A stretch of 64,000 nt of DNA from Actinomyces slackii (GCF_900637295.1 NZ_LR134363.1:1922001-1986000); one strand, 5' to 3'; positions 1-10,301 are shown, counted from the first letter of the stretch. Made by a program: numbers and translations. The notes: a model not told the origin generated them from the sequence alone.

Positions 1-99
1 GGCGGATCGGGCGAGTTCTCGCGCATAACGGCCTCGGCCATAGCGCCGGTGGTCCCGGTCCGCCGCAGTCTCATGGACACGGAAGAGAGCGCCGCGAGG

Positions 100-3084
100 A
101 TGACGGACCACAGTCAGGCCGCCCAGGCCGCCGAGGCGGAAGCCACCCCCTACCGCTACACGGCGGCCCTGGCAGACTCCATCGAGACCGCCTGGCAGGA
201 TCGGTGGGAGGCGGACGGCGTCTTCCACAGCGACAACCCCGTGGGGGACCTGGCCGGCCCCGGGGCTCAGCGGGAGAGGTTCTTCCTGCTGGACATGTTC
301 CCCTACCCCTCGGGCAAGGGGCTGCACGTGGGCCATCCGCTGGGCTATATCGCCACCGATGTGGTGGCCCGCTTCACCCGCATGACCGGCAAGAACGTCC
401 TGTACACGATGGGCTATGACGCCTTCGGCCTGCCGGCCGAGCAGTACGCCGTCCAGACCGGCCAGCACCCGCGCATCTCCACCGAGGCCAACATCGCCAA
501 TATGCGCCGCCAGCTGCGCCGCCTGGGGCTCAGCCACGACCCGCGTCGCTCCCTGGCCACGATCGACCTGGACTATGTGCGCTGGACGCAGTGGATCTTC
601 CTGCAGATCTTCAACTCATGGTTCGACCCCACGGCTCCGCGCCGCGATGGGCGGGGACGGGGCGCGGCCCGTCCCGTGTCCGAGCTGCGCGACAAGCTCG
701 CCAGCGGGGAGGTGGCCGTGCCCGATGGCCGCCCGTGGTCGGGCCTGAGCGCGGCTGAGCAGGCCGAGGTCATCGACTCCTTCCGCCTGGCCTATGTCTC
801 CAGCGCCCCGGTCAACTGGTGCCCGGGCCTGGGAACGGTCCTGGCCAATGAGGAGGTCACCGCCGAGGGCCGCTCCGAGCGCGGCAACTACCCGGTCTTC
901 AAGCGCAATCTGCGCCAGTGGATGATGCGCATCACCGCCTACGGGGATCGACTGGCCGAGGACCTGGACACGGTGGACTGGCCCGAGAAGGTCAAGCTCA
1001 TGCAGCGCAACTGGATCGGCCGCTCCGAGGGCGCGGAGGTCTCCTTCGCCGTGCCCGGCGCCGCGGAGGCGGGCTCCGAGGTCGGCGAGCTCAGTGTCTA
1101 CACCACGCGCCCCGACACGCTGTTCGGCGCCACCTTCATGGTGGTGGCCCCCGAGCACCCGATGCTGGGTGGCCTGGCCTCCTCCGCCTCGGTGCGCACG
1201 GAGGCTCAGATCGCTGCTGACGCGGAGGCGCTGAGCGTCCCGGCGTCCTGGCCCGAGGGCACGCGGGATGCCTGGACCGGCGGTCATGCCACCCCCGCTG
1301 AGGCGGTGGCCGCCTACCGGGCGCGTGCGGCGGCGGCCACCGAGGCCGAGCGCACCGATGAGGGCCGGGTCAAGACCGGGGTGTTCACCGGGTTCTTCGG
1401 CATCAACCCCGTCAACGGCAGCCGGGTGCCGATCTTCGTGGCCGACTACGTGCTCATGGGCTATGGGACCGGGGCCATCATGGCCGTGCCCTCCGGCGAC
1501 CAGCGCGACTGGGACTTCGCCCGCGCCTACGAGCTCGACGTCGTCGCCACCATCCAGCCCCCTGAGGGCTTCAGCCTGGAGGAGGCCGCCTGGACGGGTG
1601 ACGGCCTGGTCATCAACTCCGCCAATGAGGACCTGGACCTCAACGGGATGGGCAAGGACGAGGCCAAGGCCGCCATGATCGCCTGGCTGGAGGCCAAGGG
1701 GGTCGGGCGCGGCGCGGTGACCTACCGCCTGCGCGACTGGCTCTTCTCCCGCCAGCGCTACTGGGGCGAGCCCTTCCCGATCGTGTGGGACGAGGACGGC
1801 GGCGTCCACGCCCTGCCCGAGTCCATGCTGCCCGTCGAGCTGCCGGAGGTCACCGACTACTCGCCGCGCTCCTTCGATCCCGAGGATGCCGAGTCCTCCC
1901 CGGAGCCGCCCCTGGGCAAGGCCACCGAGTGGGTGGAGGTCGAGCTGGACCTGGGGGAGGGGCCCCGGACCTACTACCGGGAGACCAACACGATGCCCCA
2001 GTGGGCGGGCTCGTGCTGGTATGAGATGCGCTATGCCGACCCCAGCAATGACAGCGCGCTCATCGACCCCGCCAACGAGGCCTACTGGATGGGGCCGCGG
2101 CCCGAGGCCGGCAACACCTCCGGTGGGACCGACCTGTACGTGGGCGGCGTGGAGCACGCGGTGCTGCACCTGCTCTACTCGCGCTTCTGGCACAAGGTGC
2201 TCTTCGACCTGGGTGTGGTCTCCTCCTCCGAGCCCTACCATCGCCTGTTCAACCAGGGCTACGTGCAGGCCTACGCCTACACCGACGCCCGCGGCCAGTA
2301 CGTGCCGGCCGATGAGGTCGTTGAGGTCACCGGTGAGGACGGCTCGCCCGCGTTCACCTGGAAGGGGGAGCCGGTCAAGCGCGAGTACGGCAAGATGGGC
2401 AAGTCCCTGAAGAACATCGTCACTCCCGATGAGATGTACGAGGCCTACGGGGCGGATACCTTCCGCGTCTACGAGATGTCCATGGGCCCCCTGGACGTGG
2501 ATCGGCCCTGGGAGACACGGGCCGTGGTGGGCGCCCAGCGCTTCTTGCAGCGCCTGTGGCGCAATGCGGTGGATGAGGCCACAGGCGAGCTCACCGTGGT
2601 GGAGGAGGAGGCCGATGAGGCCACGCGCCGCCTGGTCGCCCGCACGATCGTGGGAGTGCGCGAGGACTACGAGGGCATGCGCCTGAACACGGCCATTGCC
2701 AAGCTCATCGTGCTCAACAACCACCTGACCGGTCTGGAGTCGGTGCCGCGCGAGGCGATCGAGGCCCTGGTGCTCATGACGGCGCCGGTGGCCCCCCATA
2801 TCGCCGAGGAGCTGTGGAGCCGGCTGGGCCATGAGGCCTCCCTGGCGCACGAGCCCTTCCCACAGGTGACCGACGAGTCGCTGCTGCAGGCGGAGGAGGT
2901 CACCTGCGTGGTCCAGATCAAGGGCAAGGTGCGCGACCGCCTCCAGGTGGACCCGGGCATCTCCGCCGAGGAGCTGGAGCGGCTGGCCCTGGCCGCCCCC
3001 GGCGTGGTGCGCGCCCTGGACGGCAAGGGCGTGCGCAAGGTGATCGTCAAGGCCCCCAAGCTGGTCAGCATCGTCCCGGAGTGA
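100..3084 (+). CDS. leuS: Leucyl-tRNA synthetase
   Basis: Class I aminoacyl-tRNA synthetase that charges tRNA-Leu in the cytoplasm. About 994 aa, long for the family (often 800-980), as is common in actinobacteria. The class I signature appears as HVGH (about residue 76, in [16 protein letters not shown]) and the KMSKS loop as KMGKS (about residue 765). Between them lies the CP1 editing domain with the [12 protein letters not shown] segment; a C-terminal anticodon-binding region follows. The frame is open upstream to a GTG at 49 and an ATG at 73. I chose ATG 100 because the aligned synthetase starts only near residue 15; the start is uncertain. It converges on the surface-protein gene and is separated from it by a strong hairpin. 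Confidence 0.95.
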   Translation: MTDHSQAAQAAEAEATPYRYTAALADSIETAWQDRWEADGVFHSDNPVGDLAGPGAQRERFFLLDMFPYPSGKGLHVGHPLGYIATDVVARFTRMTGKNVLYTMGYDAFGLPAEQYAVQTGQHPRISTEANIANMRRQLRRLGLSHDPRRSLATIDLDYVRWTQWIFLQIFNSWFDPTAPRRDGRGRGAARPVSELRDKLASGEVAVPDGRPWSGLSAAEQAEVIDSFRLAYVSSAPVNWCPGLGTVLANEEVTAEGRSERGNYPVFKRNLRQWMMRITAYGDRLAEDLDTVDWPEKVKLMQRNWIGRSEGAEVSFAVPGAAEAGSEVGELSVYTTRPDTLFGATFMVVAPEHPMLGGLASSASVRTEAQIAADAEALSVPASWPEGTRDAWTGGHATPAEAVAAYRARAAAATEAERTDEGRVKTGVFTGFFGINPVNGSRVPIFVADYVLMGYGTGAIMAVPSGDQRDWDFARAYELDVVATIQPPEGFSLEEAAWTGDGLVINSANEDLDLNGMGKDEAKAAMIAWLEAKGVGRGAVTYRLRDWLFSRQRYWGEPFPIVWDEDGGVHALPESMLPVELPEVTDYSPRSFDPEDAESSPEPPLGKATEWVEVELDLGEGPRTYYRETNTMPQWAGSCWYEMRYADPSNDSALIDPANEAYWMGPRPEAGNTSGGTDLYVGGVEHAVLHLLYSRFWHKVLFDLGVVSSSEPYHRLFNQGYVQAYAYTDARGQYVPADEVVEVTGEDGSPAFTWKGEPVKREYGKMGKSLKNIVTPDEMYEAYGADTFRVYEMSMGPLDVDRPWETRAVVGAQRFLQRLWRNAVDEATGELTVVEEEADEATRRLVARTIVGVREDYEGMRLNTAIAKLIVLNNHLTGLESVPREAIEALVLMTAPVAPHIAEELWSRLGHEASLAHEPFPQVTDESLLQAEEVTCVVQIKGKVRDRLQVDPGISAEELERLALAAPGVVRALDGKGVRKVIVKAPKLVSIVPE

Positions 3085-3127
3085 ATCCGCCGCGGCCCGC
3101 CCGTCGCATGCACAGATGAACACAGAC

Positions 3128-3175
3128 GAACCGGGTGGTCTGGCACTGAGTCCTCAGTGCCAGACCACCCGGTTC
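3128..3175. terminator. Bidirectional terminator hairpin between leuS and surface protein
   Basis: A 23-bp perfect inverted repeat (arms 3128-3150 and 3153-3175, two-base centre) lies between two convergent genes, 44 bp after leuS and 33 bp after the surface-protein stop. There is no strong T-tract on either side, which is usual in GC-rich actinobacteria. Its position and symmetry fit a shared factor-independent terminator. Confidence 0.85.
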
Positions 3176-3207
3176 TTGGCGAGTGCCGGTGGCTCAGGCC
3201 GGGGCCG

Positions 3208-5523
3208 TCATGCCCGACGGCGCAGACGCAGAGCGATCGCTCCGGCCACCAGGACCGTCAGCCCCACTCCGAGCAGGCCCAGGCCCGCACCGGTGCTCGC
3301 CAGCCCGCCGCTCGGCTGGGACGGGGTGGGCGAGTCCGGGGACTGCGGCTGGCCAGGAGCTGAGGAACCGGGCGCTGAAGGAGCGGGCGTGGAGCCCTCC
3401 TGCGTCGGGGTCTCGGTGGGCTCGGGCTCGTCCGGGGTGGGCTGGGGCTCGGGCTCATCGGGGGTGGGCTGGGGCTCGGGCTCGTCCGGGGTGGGCTGGG
3501 GCTCGGGCTCGTCCGGGGTGGGCTGGGGCTCGGGCTCGTCCGGGGTGGGCTGGGGCTCGGGCTCGTCCGGGGTCCTCGGCGTATAGGTGTTGACCACGGA
3601 CAGGAGCACAGGCTCAGAGCTGCCGGGGATGGTCACGGTCGCAGCCTTGCCCGTCGTCACCGGGGGAGTATCCCCCGGGGCCGCATCAGGACTGCTCACA
3701 GTGATCGTGGTGACCACGGTGTGGCCGCCGCGCTCCGCGTTGGTCTCGGTGATCGTGCACTGCGTGCCTGCGGGCAGTTCCGGGCTCTCGAAGAACTGCG
3801 TGCGCTCATTGTGCTCTGTGAGCGTGAAGCTCCCGGAGCTGCCGTTGAGGCACTCGTAGGTGAAGGAGAACTCGTCGCCCTCCAAGGCCTCGGCGCCCTC
3901 AACATTCTTGGTGGCCGCGAATCGACCGGTCGCGGGCACGTCCTGCGTCTGCGCGGAGTTGCGCAGGAAGACCGCGGCGGACTGCTGATCGCCGATGGTG
4001 AAGGACGGGCCGGAGAGGTCACCGATGCTGAATCTCGGAGCTCCCCAGGTCACGCCCGCAGGAGCGGGAGATGCCGTCGTGGGATCCTCGCTGGGGGTGA
4101 TGATCGTGCCAGCCGGGAAGGTCCCGTTGAAGGTCGTGATCTCACCCACGGTGACCTTCATCGTGGTGCGTCCACCGGTCTGACTGTCGTTGATCGTGCC
4201 CGGGGCCTTCCAGCCCTCATCGGCGTAGTCACTGACCTTGTTGGAGCCCGGCAGCTGGTAGTCGATGACGACGTCGAAGGAGGTGCCCTCCTTGACCTTG
4301 TCGGCGGCTTCGCCGGAGAGCAGCTTGGTGACGGAGAATCCGCCGAAGCCGCGCTCCATGGTGACCTCGATGGAGAAGGACTTGGTGTAGTACACCGTGA
4401 AGCTGGAGCTCAGATCGGTCCCCACGAGGGAGGCCCGGTTGGTGTACTCCATGCCGGGCTGGACCGTGCCGCTCTGCGAGATCGGGGTGGAGGCGTAGTA
4501 GACGATGTAGTTGGTGTCAGGCGCGAAGGGCCCGGTCACCGTGATGGTGGCGGTATTGCCATTCACTGTGACGCTCAGATCGAAGTCGCCCTGGGAGGTG
4601 TCCTTGTCAGCGCCACTGGCGTCGGTGACCTGGCCGTGGACCGCGGAGCGGTCCCGGGCGGTGCCGATCTCCAGCTTCCACGCGCTGGGATCCTCGACGT
4701 AGACCTGGCCGGGCTCAAGGGTATCGGTCAGGGTGATGGTGGAGCGGGTCTGGCCATCCACGATGATCGGGGTTCCCGCAGCCGCCAGCGCCTCCTGGAC
4801 GCGGGGGAAGCCGAAGCTGATCTCCCAGTCCACCGCCGTGGAGCTCGCCGTGACAGGGAAGGCCCACTTACGCAGGCCCTCGGGCTCGTAGTTCAGGCCG
4901 ACGTTCTCCGAGATCTTGCCACCCGGGATGGCAACCTGGGTGATCTGTCCGTTGGCGTTGATCTCAGCGGTGTCCAATTCCGTGGCTTGCGTCGCCACGA
5001 GGAGAGCACTGCCCTTGCCGCGGAAGCCGTTGAAGCCCTGATCGCGCACCTCGGTGAGCTTGTCATTGAAGGTGCAGGTGATGGTCGTGGCCTCCAGGGC
5101 GCAGGAGCCGATGTCCACCGTGGTGCCGTTGTGCTGGACGGACAGGGGCTGGGCAGGAATGGTCTCGCGGTTGCGCAGGAAATCGGGGAGAGTGATCTGG
5201 AAGGAGTCACCGGAGGCGATATCGGCAGCCGATCCGTCCCAGCTGAAGCTGAGTTTGAGGAAGTCGTCGACCTTGACGCTGGTGTCCGAGGGGTCCTCAT
5301 TCCCATTGGCGTCAGAGGAGATCAGGCTCAGGTCGCTGATGATGATCCTCTCATTGGTGGCAGCCTGCGCGGAATGAGGCAGGACGACCAGCAGTGCGCC
5401 GATCATGGCCAGCAGCACGGCCAGAACCCCAGTGGTCCGGGCGGCCCCGCGAAGGGATCGCGGTGAGGATAGGGAGGGCACAGTAATCCTCTCGACGGGT
5501 GGAGCATCGTGGCGCAGGCTCAT
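3208..5523 (-). CDS. LPXTG-type cell-wall-anchored adhesin with DUF5979-like domain
   Basis: 771-aa predicted surface protein. It has an N-terminal signal peptide with a hydrophobic core at about residues 31-50 and likely cleavage after SAQA (residue 54). The ectodomain is rich in beta-strand, Thr and Ser and resembles Ig-fold MSCRAMM/SpaA-type adhesin modules. A DUF5979-like module spans about 535-640 with two Cys (YECLNGS and GTQCTITE). A wall-spanning Pro/Glu region carries tandem PDEPEPQPT repeats. The sorting signal is LASTG (741-745) followed by a hydrophobic segment and RLRRRA, a variant of LPXTG. Presumably anchored to peptidoglycan by a housekeeping sortase; none is encoded nearby. 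The ligand cannot be inferred. The start is the first Met of the frame. Confidence 0.85.
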   Translation of the reverse strand: MSLRHDAPPVERITVPSLSSPRSLRGAARTTGVLAVLLAMIGALLVVLPHSAQAATNERIIISDLSLISSDANGNEDPSDTSVKVDDFLKLSFSWDGSAADIASGDSFQITLPDFLRNRETIPAQPLSVQHNGTTVDIGSCALEATTITCTFNDKLTEVRDQGFNGFRGKGSALLVATQATELDTAEINANGQITQVAIPGGKISENVGLNYEPEGLRKWAFPVTASSTAVDWEISFGFPRVQEALAAAGTPIIVDGQTRSTITLTDTLEPGQVYVEDPSAWKLEIGTARDRSAVHGQVTDASGADKDTSQGDFDLSVTVNGNTATITVTGPFAPDTNYIVYYASTPISQSGTVQPGMEYTNRASLVGTDLSSSFTVYYTKSFSIEVTMERGFGGFSVTKLLSGEAADKVKEGTSFDVVIDYQLPGSNKVSDYADEGWKAPGTINDSQTGGRTTMKVTVGEITTFNGTFPAGTIITPSEDPTTASPAPAGVTWGAPRFSIGDLSGPSFTIGDQQSAAVFLRNSAQTQDVPATGRFAATKNVEGAEALEGDEFSFTYECLNGSSGSFTLTEHNERTQFFESPELPAGTQCTITETNAERGGHTVVTTITVSSPDAAPGDTPPVTTGKAATVTIPGSSEPVLLSVVNTYTPRTPDEPEPQPTPDEPEPQPTPDEPEPQPTPDEPEPQPTPDEPEPQPTPDEPEPTETPTQEGSTPAPSAPGSSAPGQPQSPDSPTPSQPSGGLASTGAGLGLLGVGLTVLVAGAIALRLRRRA
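3417..3575 (-). repeat. 27-bp tandem repeats encoding PDEPEPQPT
   Basis: About five and a half tandem 27-bp units within the surface-protein gene encode PDEPEPQPT repeats and a final PDEPEPTET. Units are almost identical at DNA level, with one carrying synonymous changes (TCATCGG for TCGTCCG on the plus strand). Such in-frame repeats usually form the wall-spanning stalk and can vary in number by slippage. Confidence 0.9.
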
Positions 5524-5791
5524 GGGACCTGAGCCATGGATGGGATTGACCCGTCGATGCTAGAACCCGCCGCCCAGGCGAATCTATGGTGCCCGGCGCA
5601 TCCATGATGACGATTTGATGTCAAATGCGCGGGATGGCATCGGAGTGATAACAGCTTCGTGAGGCATCGCAAAAAACCGGGGCCGGAATATGTGCTCTTC
5701 CGACAGACGCACAATGCATGGGCTCCAGGGCTTCACGGAGGTGAGAGGGGTCGAAGGTCGTGATCCGGGAGGTCAGGATCCCGACGCCGGA
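5524..5791. other. Intergenic region upstream of surface-protein gene
   Basis: No gene recognised. Visible signals: an inverted repeat ATTTGA-TG-TCAAAT at 5613-5626 that contains TTGACA on the minus strand (5619-5624), a TAGATT -10-like hexamer on the minus strand at 5581-5586, and a T6 run on the minus strand near 5671-5676 after a GC-rich stretch. The T-run might end transcription from the HerA-like gene. The TTGACA and TAGATT are too far apart (32 bp) to be one promoter. Confidence 0.3.
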
Positions 5792-7780
5792 CTACCGTCG
5801 GCGCAGAGTGCCCAGCAGCGTGCGGGTGAGCTCGCGGGTGATCTGGCGGCCCACCGAGCCGATGGTCTTCTCCACCTCGCGCTGACGGCGCTGGGCCGTC
5901 CTCTCAGCCTCCCGCTGGCGGCGCTCGGCCTCCTTGGCCGCCTCGCGCTCCAGGCGCTCAGCCTCCTTCTGGCGCTGAGCGGCCTCCTTCTGCGCCGCCT
6001 TCTGGGCCGCGGCCTCCGCCTTGGCGCGCTCCTTGGCAGCCTCCTCCTCGGCACGGGCCGCCTCCACCGCACGGGCATCAGCCTCCACCCGGGCCGCCAG
6101 CAGCTCATAGGCGGACTCGTTGTCCACCGGCGAGGCGTACTTCGGAGCCAGCGCCGAGGCATTCAGCACCTGCGCCACCGTGGACTCCTGGGCGGGCCCC
6201 ATGACCGCGGCGGGCGCATTGACGACCACCGGCGCCACGGGGGCGGGACGGCCCTTCTCATCCAGGACACTGACCACCGCCTGCCCGGTGCCCAATGAGG
6301 TCAGGACCTGGCTCAGGTCCAGAGGGCTGGTGGGGAAGGTGGACACGGCCTTCTTGAGGTTCGCGGCATCCGCAGGCGTGTGGGCGCGCAGTGCGTGCTG
6401 GATGCGCGAGCCCAACTGGGCCAGGACCTCCTCGGGAACATCCGTGGGGGACTGGGTGATGAAGACGATTCCCACGCCCTTGGAGCGGATGAGGCGCACC
6501 GTGCGCACAACGGCCTCCAGGAAGGCCTTCGAGGCGCCGGCGAACAGCAGGTGGGCCTCGTCGAAGAAGAACACCATCGTCGGCTTGTCCGGGTCTCCCA
6601 CCTCCGGCAGCGTCTCGAAGAGCTCGGCCAGCAGCCACATGAGGAAGGTGGAGAACAGGGTGCCCTGGGACTGGATATCCGCCAGCTCCAGGGCGGAGAT
6701 CAGCCCCCGGCCATCGGAGGAGGTGCGCATGAGGTCACGCACATCCAGGGCAGGCTCGCCGAAGAAGGCCTCGCCACCGGCTGCCTCCAGGGCGGCGATC
6801 TCCCGGAGGATGACCCCGGCCGTGGCGGCCGAGACCCCGCCGATGGTCTTGAGCTCGGCCTTGCCGGCATCGGAGTTGGTCAGGTAGTCCACGACGGAGC
6901 GCAGGTCCTTGAGATCCAGCAGCGCCAGGCCCTGGGCATCGGCCCAGTGGAAGACCAGCTGGAGGGCGGAGGCCTGGGTGTCATTGAGGCCCAGGACGCG
7001 GGACAGGAGGATCGGGCCGAAGTCGGTGATCGTCGTGCGGATCGGAGTGCCCGCGATGGCGCCGGGCTGTGAGGCCTGAGCACCGCCCAGGGTGAACAGC
7101 TCCAGGGGGAAGGACTGGGCCTGCCAGGCCTGTCCTGTTGAGGCCGTGCGGGCCTCCAGCCTCTCACTGGTGGACCCTGGCTCGGCCAGTCCGGTCAGGT
7201 CGCCCTTGACATCGGAGAGGAACACCGGGACCCCCGCGGCGCTCAGGCCCTCGGCCAGCAGCTGGAGGGTGCGCGTCTTACCCGTTCCCGTGGCTCCGGC
7301 AACCAGGGCGTGGCGGTTGAGCAGGCTCAGGGGGATGCCCACCTCCAGGCCCGCCACGGGGGCCGGCTCTCCACCGGACTGCGTGTCGAGATAGGTGCCC
7401 ACTGGCAGCGCGGGGGAGGAGAAGGTGTAGCCCGCGCGCACCTGGGCGGCGTAGGCAGGATCGGATCCGGAGGGGGGCTCAGGGCTGGCCTGCGGGCTGG
7501 GATCCGGGACGGCCTGAGCAGCAGCGGGCTCGGCGGGCGGGGCCTGGTCAGGGACGACGTCGTCGGATGACTCACTGGAGGCGGCCTCGACGGGGCGGGG
7601 CTCAGTGGTAGCGGGCGCGGCGTCGTCGGCGGGAGCATCCTCAGCCTCCGCGGCCTGGGCGGGAGCCGTGGCCAGGGCGGCGTCCAGCGCGGCCTGAGCG
7701 GCTGCTGCCTTGGCGGCGGCGGCCTCGGCGGCGGCTTGAGCGGCCTCGGCCTTGAGGCGTGCGATCTCAGAGTCGTTCAT
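5792..7780 (-). CDS. HerA-like / DUF853 family ATPase
   Basis: 662-aa P-loop ATPase of the HerA-FtsK class, matching the DUF853 (YjgR-like) group. Walker A is GATGTGKT (about residues 161-168) and Walker B VFFFDEAHLLF (about 400). The sequences around VRTVRLIRSKGVGIVFITQSP and LGSRIQHALRAHTPADA are typical of the family. It is framed by an N-terminal Ala/Glu-rich segment and a C-terminal Ala/Arg/Glu coiled coil (about 590-640), so it may be tethered or oligomerise. The reaction in cells is not established for this family; DNA translocation or pumping is the general expectation. ATG 7780 (MNDSEIARLK) was preferred to in-frame Met codons further upstream because the reading before it is low-complexity. 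Divergent from the glycosyltransferase gene. Confidence 0.85.
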   Translation of the reverse strand: MNDSEIARLKAEAAQAAAEAAAAKAAAAQAALDAALATAPAQAAEAEDAPADDAAPATTEPRPVEAASSESSDDVVPDQAPPAEPAAAQAVPDPSPQASPEPPSGSDPAYAAQVRAGYTFSSPALPVGTYLDTQSGGEPAPVAGLEVGIPLSLLNRHALVAGATGTGKTRTLQLLAEGLSAAGVPVFLSDVKGDLTGLAEPGSTSERLEARTASTGQAWQAQSFPLELFTLGGAQASQPGAIAGTPIRTTITDFGPILLSRVLGLNDTQASALQLVFHWADAQGLALLDLKDLRSVVDYLTNSDAGKAELKTIGGVSAATAGVILREIAALEAAGGEAFFGEPALDVRDLMRTSSDGRGLISALELADIQSQGTLFSTFLMWLLAELFETLPEVGDPDKPTMVFFFDEAHLLFAGASKAFLEAVVRTVRLIRSKGVGIVFITQSPTDVPEEVLAQLGSRIQHALRAHTPADAANLKKAVSTFPTSPLDLSQVLTSLGTGQAVVSVLDEKGRPAPVAPVVVNAPAAVMGPAQESTVAQVLNASALAPKYASPVDNESAYELLAARVEADARAVEAARAEEEAAKERAKAEAAAQKAAQKEAAQRQKEAERLEREAAKEAERRQREAERTAQRRQREVEKTIGSVGRQITRELTRTLLGTLRRR

Positions 7781-8054
7781 GGCGCCATGGTAAGGGCTGC
7801 GCCTCACAGGAGCCGGAGCAGCGCTGAGGCGCCGAGCGCCCTGCCCTCGCCGGGCATCGGCTGGCGTTACCCGCCCCAGGGGCCTGTCCATCCTCGTCGC
7901 CCGGTGTAGCCTCGCCTAAGGCCTGCCTGACCGCCGCCCGACCGCTCGACATCCCCAGCCAGCTCGTCCACGCCAGCTCTCCCGCATCACGAGGTCACTG
8001 CATACTCATGTTCCTGCCCAGCACCGCGACAGCGCCACTCATGCGAGGCCTGCG
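7781..8054. promoter_or_regulatory. Divergent intergenic region
   Basis: Lies between the HerA-like gene and the glycosyltransferase gene. It holds a TAGCCT -10-like hexamer at 7907-7912. On the minus strand, 7901-7919 matches 12 of 19 positions of the DtxR/IdeR consensus; this is weak. Nothing else recognised. Confidence 0.25.
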
Positions 8055-9299
8055 ATGAGGATCGCCTTCTTCATCGACGACTACCTGCCCTCCGTGCACG
8101 GCGTGGCCACATCCACCGCCGCCTTCCGCCGGGCCCTGGAGGATCTGGGCCACGAGGTCTTCATCGTCGCCCCCAAGGCCGAGGGGCATATCGAGCACGA
8201 TGACCACATCATTCGCCTGTCCTCCTCGAAGTACTACGTGTTCGACAGCCGGGAGATGGCCAATATCTACCCCGGCCTGGCCAAGCGCTTCGACGCCTAC
8301 GACTTCGATGTCGTCCACAGCCAGACCCAGTTCAGCCTCGGGGTCCTGGCGCACTCAGTGGCCAAGCGTCAGGGGATCCCCCATGTCACGACGATCCACA
8401 CCCTCTACACCGAGCTCATCGACGACTACCCCGTGGCGATCGTGGCCGGGCTCCTGGCCGTCTCCTTCGCCTTTCCCGTGGCCCTGAAGTCCACCCCGGT
8501 CCTGCCTCGGGTGCATCGGGACTCCATCAAGCACCTGCGCCGCTCCACGATCAAGGCGGCCCTATCGCGCCACGGGTGGAGGCTCACGGCGGCCTTCGCC
8601 AACAAGTGCGACGCCTGCCTGGCGCCCTCCCAGCACCTGGCCCAGATCCTCATCCACGACGGCGGGCTGAGCATCCCGTGCACGGTGCTGCCCAACGGCA
8701 TCGACACCGCCTTCTACCGACACGCGCGGGCCGAGGACTCCCTCATCCCCAAGGAGCCGGGGCAGCGCTTCATCATCTGCGTGGCGCGCCTGAGCCCTGA
8801 GAAGCGGCAGATAGCGCTTGTCGAGTCCCTCGCCCACCTCCCCGATCCGGTACGCCTCATCCTGGTGGGCGGCGGGCCCTCGGAGGCGGAGCTGCGACGC
8901 CGGGCCGAAGAGCTGGGGGTGGCCCATCGCGTGGTCTTCGCCGGGATGCTCCCGCCCGAGCAGGTCGCGACCCTGCTCAAGCAGGCCGATGTCTTCGCAC
9001 TGGCCTCCTACCACTTCGACAACCAGCCCATGGTCTTCCTGGAGGCCTCGGCGGCAGGACTGCCCATCGTCTACTGCGATGAGCGGATGACCGAGTGCCT
9101 CACCGAGCGCAATGCCGTCCTCGCCAGCGGCATCACGGGGGAGGACCTTGCCCGGGCCTTCAACGAGGTCCTGGGCGATGAGGCGCGTCTGGAGAGCCTG
9201 CGCAGCGGGGCCCTGGAGGTGTCACAGGACTTCGACGTCGCCACGGCCGCAGGACGGCTGATCGACCTGTACACCGGCCTCATCGAGGCGCGCCGCTGA
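8055..9299 (+). CDS. GT4-family glycosyltransferase
   Basis: 414-aa GT-B fold glycosyltransferase of family 4 with no signal peptide. The N-terminal acceptor domain begins MRIAFFIDDYLPSVHGVATS. The C-terminal nucleotide-sugar domain starts around FIICVARLSPEKRQ, with the E-x7-E-like segment FLEASAAGLPIVYCDE near residues 325-340. The hydrophobic stretch VAIVAGLLAVSFAFPVAL (about 135-152) suggests membrane association. The overall pattern resembles diacylglycerol glucosyltransferases and phosphatidylinositol mannosyltransferases, so a role in glycolipid or cell-envelope polysaccharide synthesis is likely; the sugar and acceptor are not determinable. GAGG lies 8 nt before the ATG. Confidence 0.85.
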   Translation: MRIAFFIDDYLPSVHGVATSTAAFRRALEDLGHEVFIVAPKAEGHIEHDDHIIRLSSSKYYVFDSREMANIYPGLAKRFDAYDFDVVHSQTQFSLGVLAHSVAKRQGIPHVTTIHTLYTELIDDYPVAIVAGLLAVSFAFPVALKSTPVLPRVHRDSIKHLRRSTIKAALSRHGWRLTAAFANKCDACLAPSQHLAQILIHDGGLSIPCTVLPNGIDTAFYRHARAEDSLIPKEPGQRFIICVARLSPEKRQIALVESLAHLPDPVRLILVGGGPSEAELRRRAEELGVAHRVVFAGMLPPEQVATLLKQADVFALASYHFDNQPMVFLEASAAGLPIVYCDERMTECLTERNAVLASGITGEDLARAFNEVLGDEARLESLRSGALEVSQDFDVATAAGRLIDLYTGLIEARR

Positions 9300-9345
9300 G
9301 AGCGGTGCGCGCCGGGCCCCATCCCTGCTGATCCCGGGAGTGCCG

Positions 9346-9351
9346 ATAGGC
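9346..9351 (+). promoter_or_regulatory. -10 box of leaderless degV transcript
   Basis: TAGGCT ends 8 nt before the ATG at 9360. No Shine-Dalgarno sequence lies between them. This is the spacing expected for a leaderless mRNA. Confidence 0.5.
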
Positions 9352-9359
9352 TGTTGGGC

Positions 9360-10187
9360 ATGCCCCTCGCCGTCGTCACCGACTCCGCTGCCTGCCTGAC
9401 GCCCAGTCTCGCCCAGGACCACGGCATCGAGGTCGTCGCGCTGCACGCCCACACCGATGAGACTGGCGCCTCCACCACCTCCCGGCCCAGCGTCGAGGAG
9501 CTCGCCCGGGCCTACCGGAGCGCCGGCGGGCGCAGCCGAGAGGTCCTGGCCCTCCACCTGTCGGCCTCCCTGTCCGGCACCATGGACAATGCCCGACTGG
9601 CCGCCCAGCAGGTCAGCGCCGAGGAGCCCATCGAGGTGGAGGTCATCGACTCCGGGACCTGCTCGGCGGCGCTGGCCCTGGCCGCCCTGGCCGCCAGCGG
9701 TGCGGGGGATCTCAGGCACGGCGCCGCCCTGGCTCGCGAGTCCGCGGCCCGCTCCCACCAGTTCTTCATCATCGATAGCCTCGCTCACCTGGCCCGCACG
9801 GGCCGGATCGATCGGACCACGGCGCGCCTGGGGGGAGTACTGGGGATCCGCCCGATCCTCACCGTCACCCCCGAGGGCATCCGGGCGGTGGAGACCGTCA
9901 GAGGGGCGGCACGGGCGCGGCGCCATCTCATCGCCCAGGCCGTCCACGCCGCCGGGGGCACGGCCCTGTCCGGCCCCAGGCCCCCGGCCGAGCCCGTGCG
10001 CCTGGCCCTCCAGGGCCAGGACCCGCAGATCCTGGAGGAGACCTCCGCCCAACTCGACCAGGCCCTGGAGGAGGCTGGCGCCATCGTCGTCGAGCGCCAC
10101 ATCCTCCCCATCGACGAGGCGCTGCAGGTCCACCTGGGACCAGGCGCTCTGGGAATCGCGATCGCCCCGGCACGGGGCCTGCTCTGA
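9360..10187 (+). CDS. DegV family fatty-acid-binding protein
   Basis: 275-aa DegV/FakB-type protein. Known members bind a long-chain fatty acid and, with FakA kinase, present it for phosphorylation; some members are uncharacterised. Family signs are the start PLAVVTDSAACL, the central SASLSGTMDNARLAAQ motif (about residues 70-85) and DSLAHLARTGRI (about 142). The C-terminal sub-domain is present, so the gene looks intact. No fakA-like DAK gene is in the window, so the fatty-acid role is inferred from the family alone. A TTG at 9354 is an alternative start. Confidence 0.88.
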   Translation: MPLAVVTDSAACLTPSLAQDHGIEVVALHAHTDETGASTTSRPSVEELARAYRSAGGRSREVLALHLSASLSGTMDNARLAAQQVSAEEPIEVEVIDSGTCSAALALAALAASGAGDLRHGAALARESAARSHQFFIIDSLAHLARTGRIDRTTARLGGVLGIRPILTVTPEGIRAVETVRGAARARRHLIAQAVHAAGGTALSGPRPPAEPVRLALQGQDPQILEETSAQLDQALEEAGAIVVERHILPIDEALQVHLGPGALGIAIAPARGLL

Positions 10188-10289
10188 CCCTCGCACGACG
10201 ACGCGGCAGGCCGGTCACCACAGGCCAGCCCATGCCGGCGGCCTCCACAGGCCCACCGCTGGCCCAGGCAGTGCGACGGCGATTTGCCC

Positions 10290-10295
10290 TAGCGT
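10290..10295 (+). promoter_or_regulatory. -10 box of leaderless comEA transcript
   Basis: TAGCGT ends 6 nt before the comEA ATG at 10302, with no Shine-Dalgarno between. Fits a leaderless start of the comEA-comEC-holA operon. Confidence 0.45.
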
Positions 10296-10301
10296 CCTGC
10301 C

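Noticed and set aside
616..3123. Long minus-strand open frame (835 codons) opposite leuS
   Set aside because: It is the codon-biased shadow of leuS in a GC-rich genome; the translation has no family resemblance.
3721..5466. Plus-strand 581-codon open frame opposite the adhesin gene
   Set aside because: Gly/Arg/Ala-rich shadow reading; no domain seen, and the minus strand shows signal peptide, modules and sorting signal.
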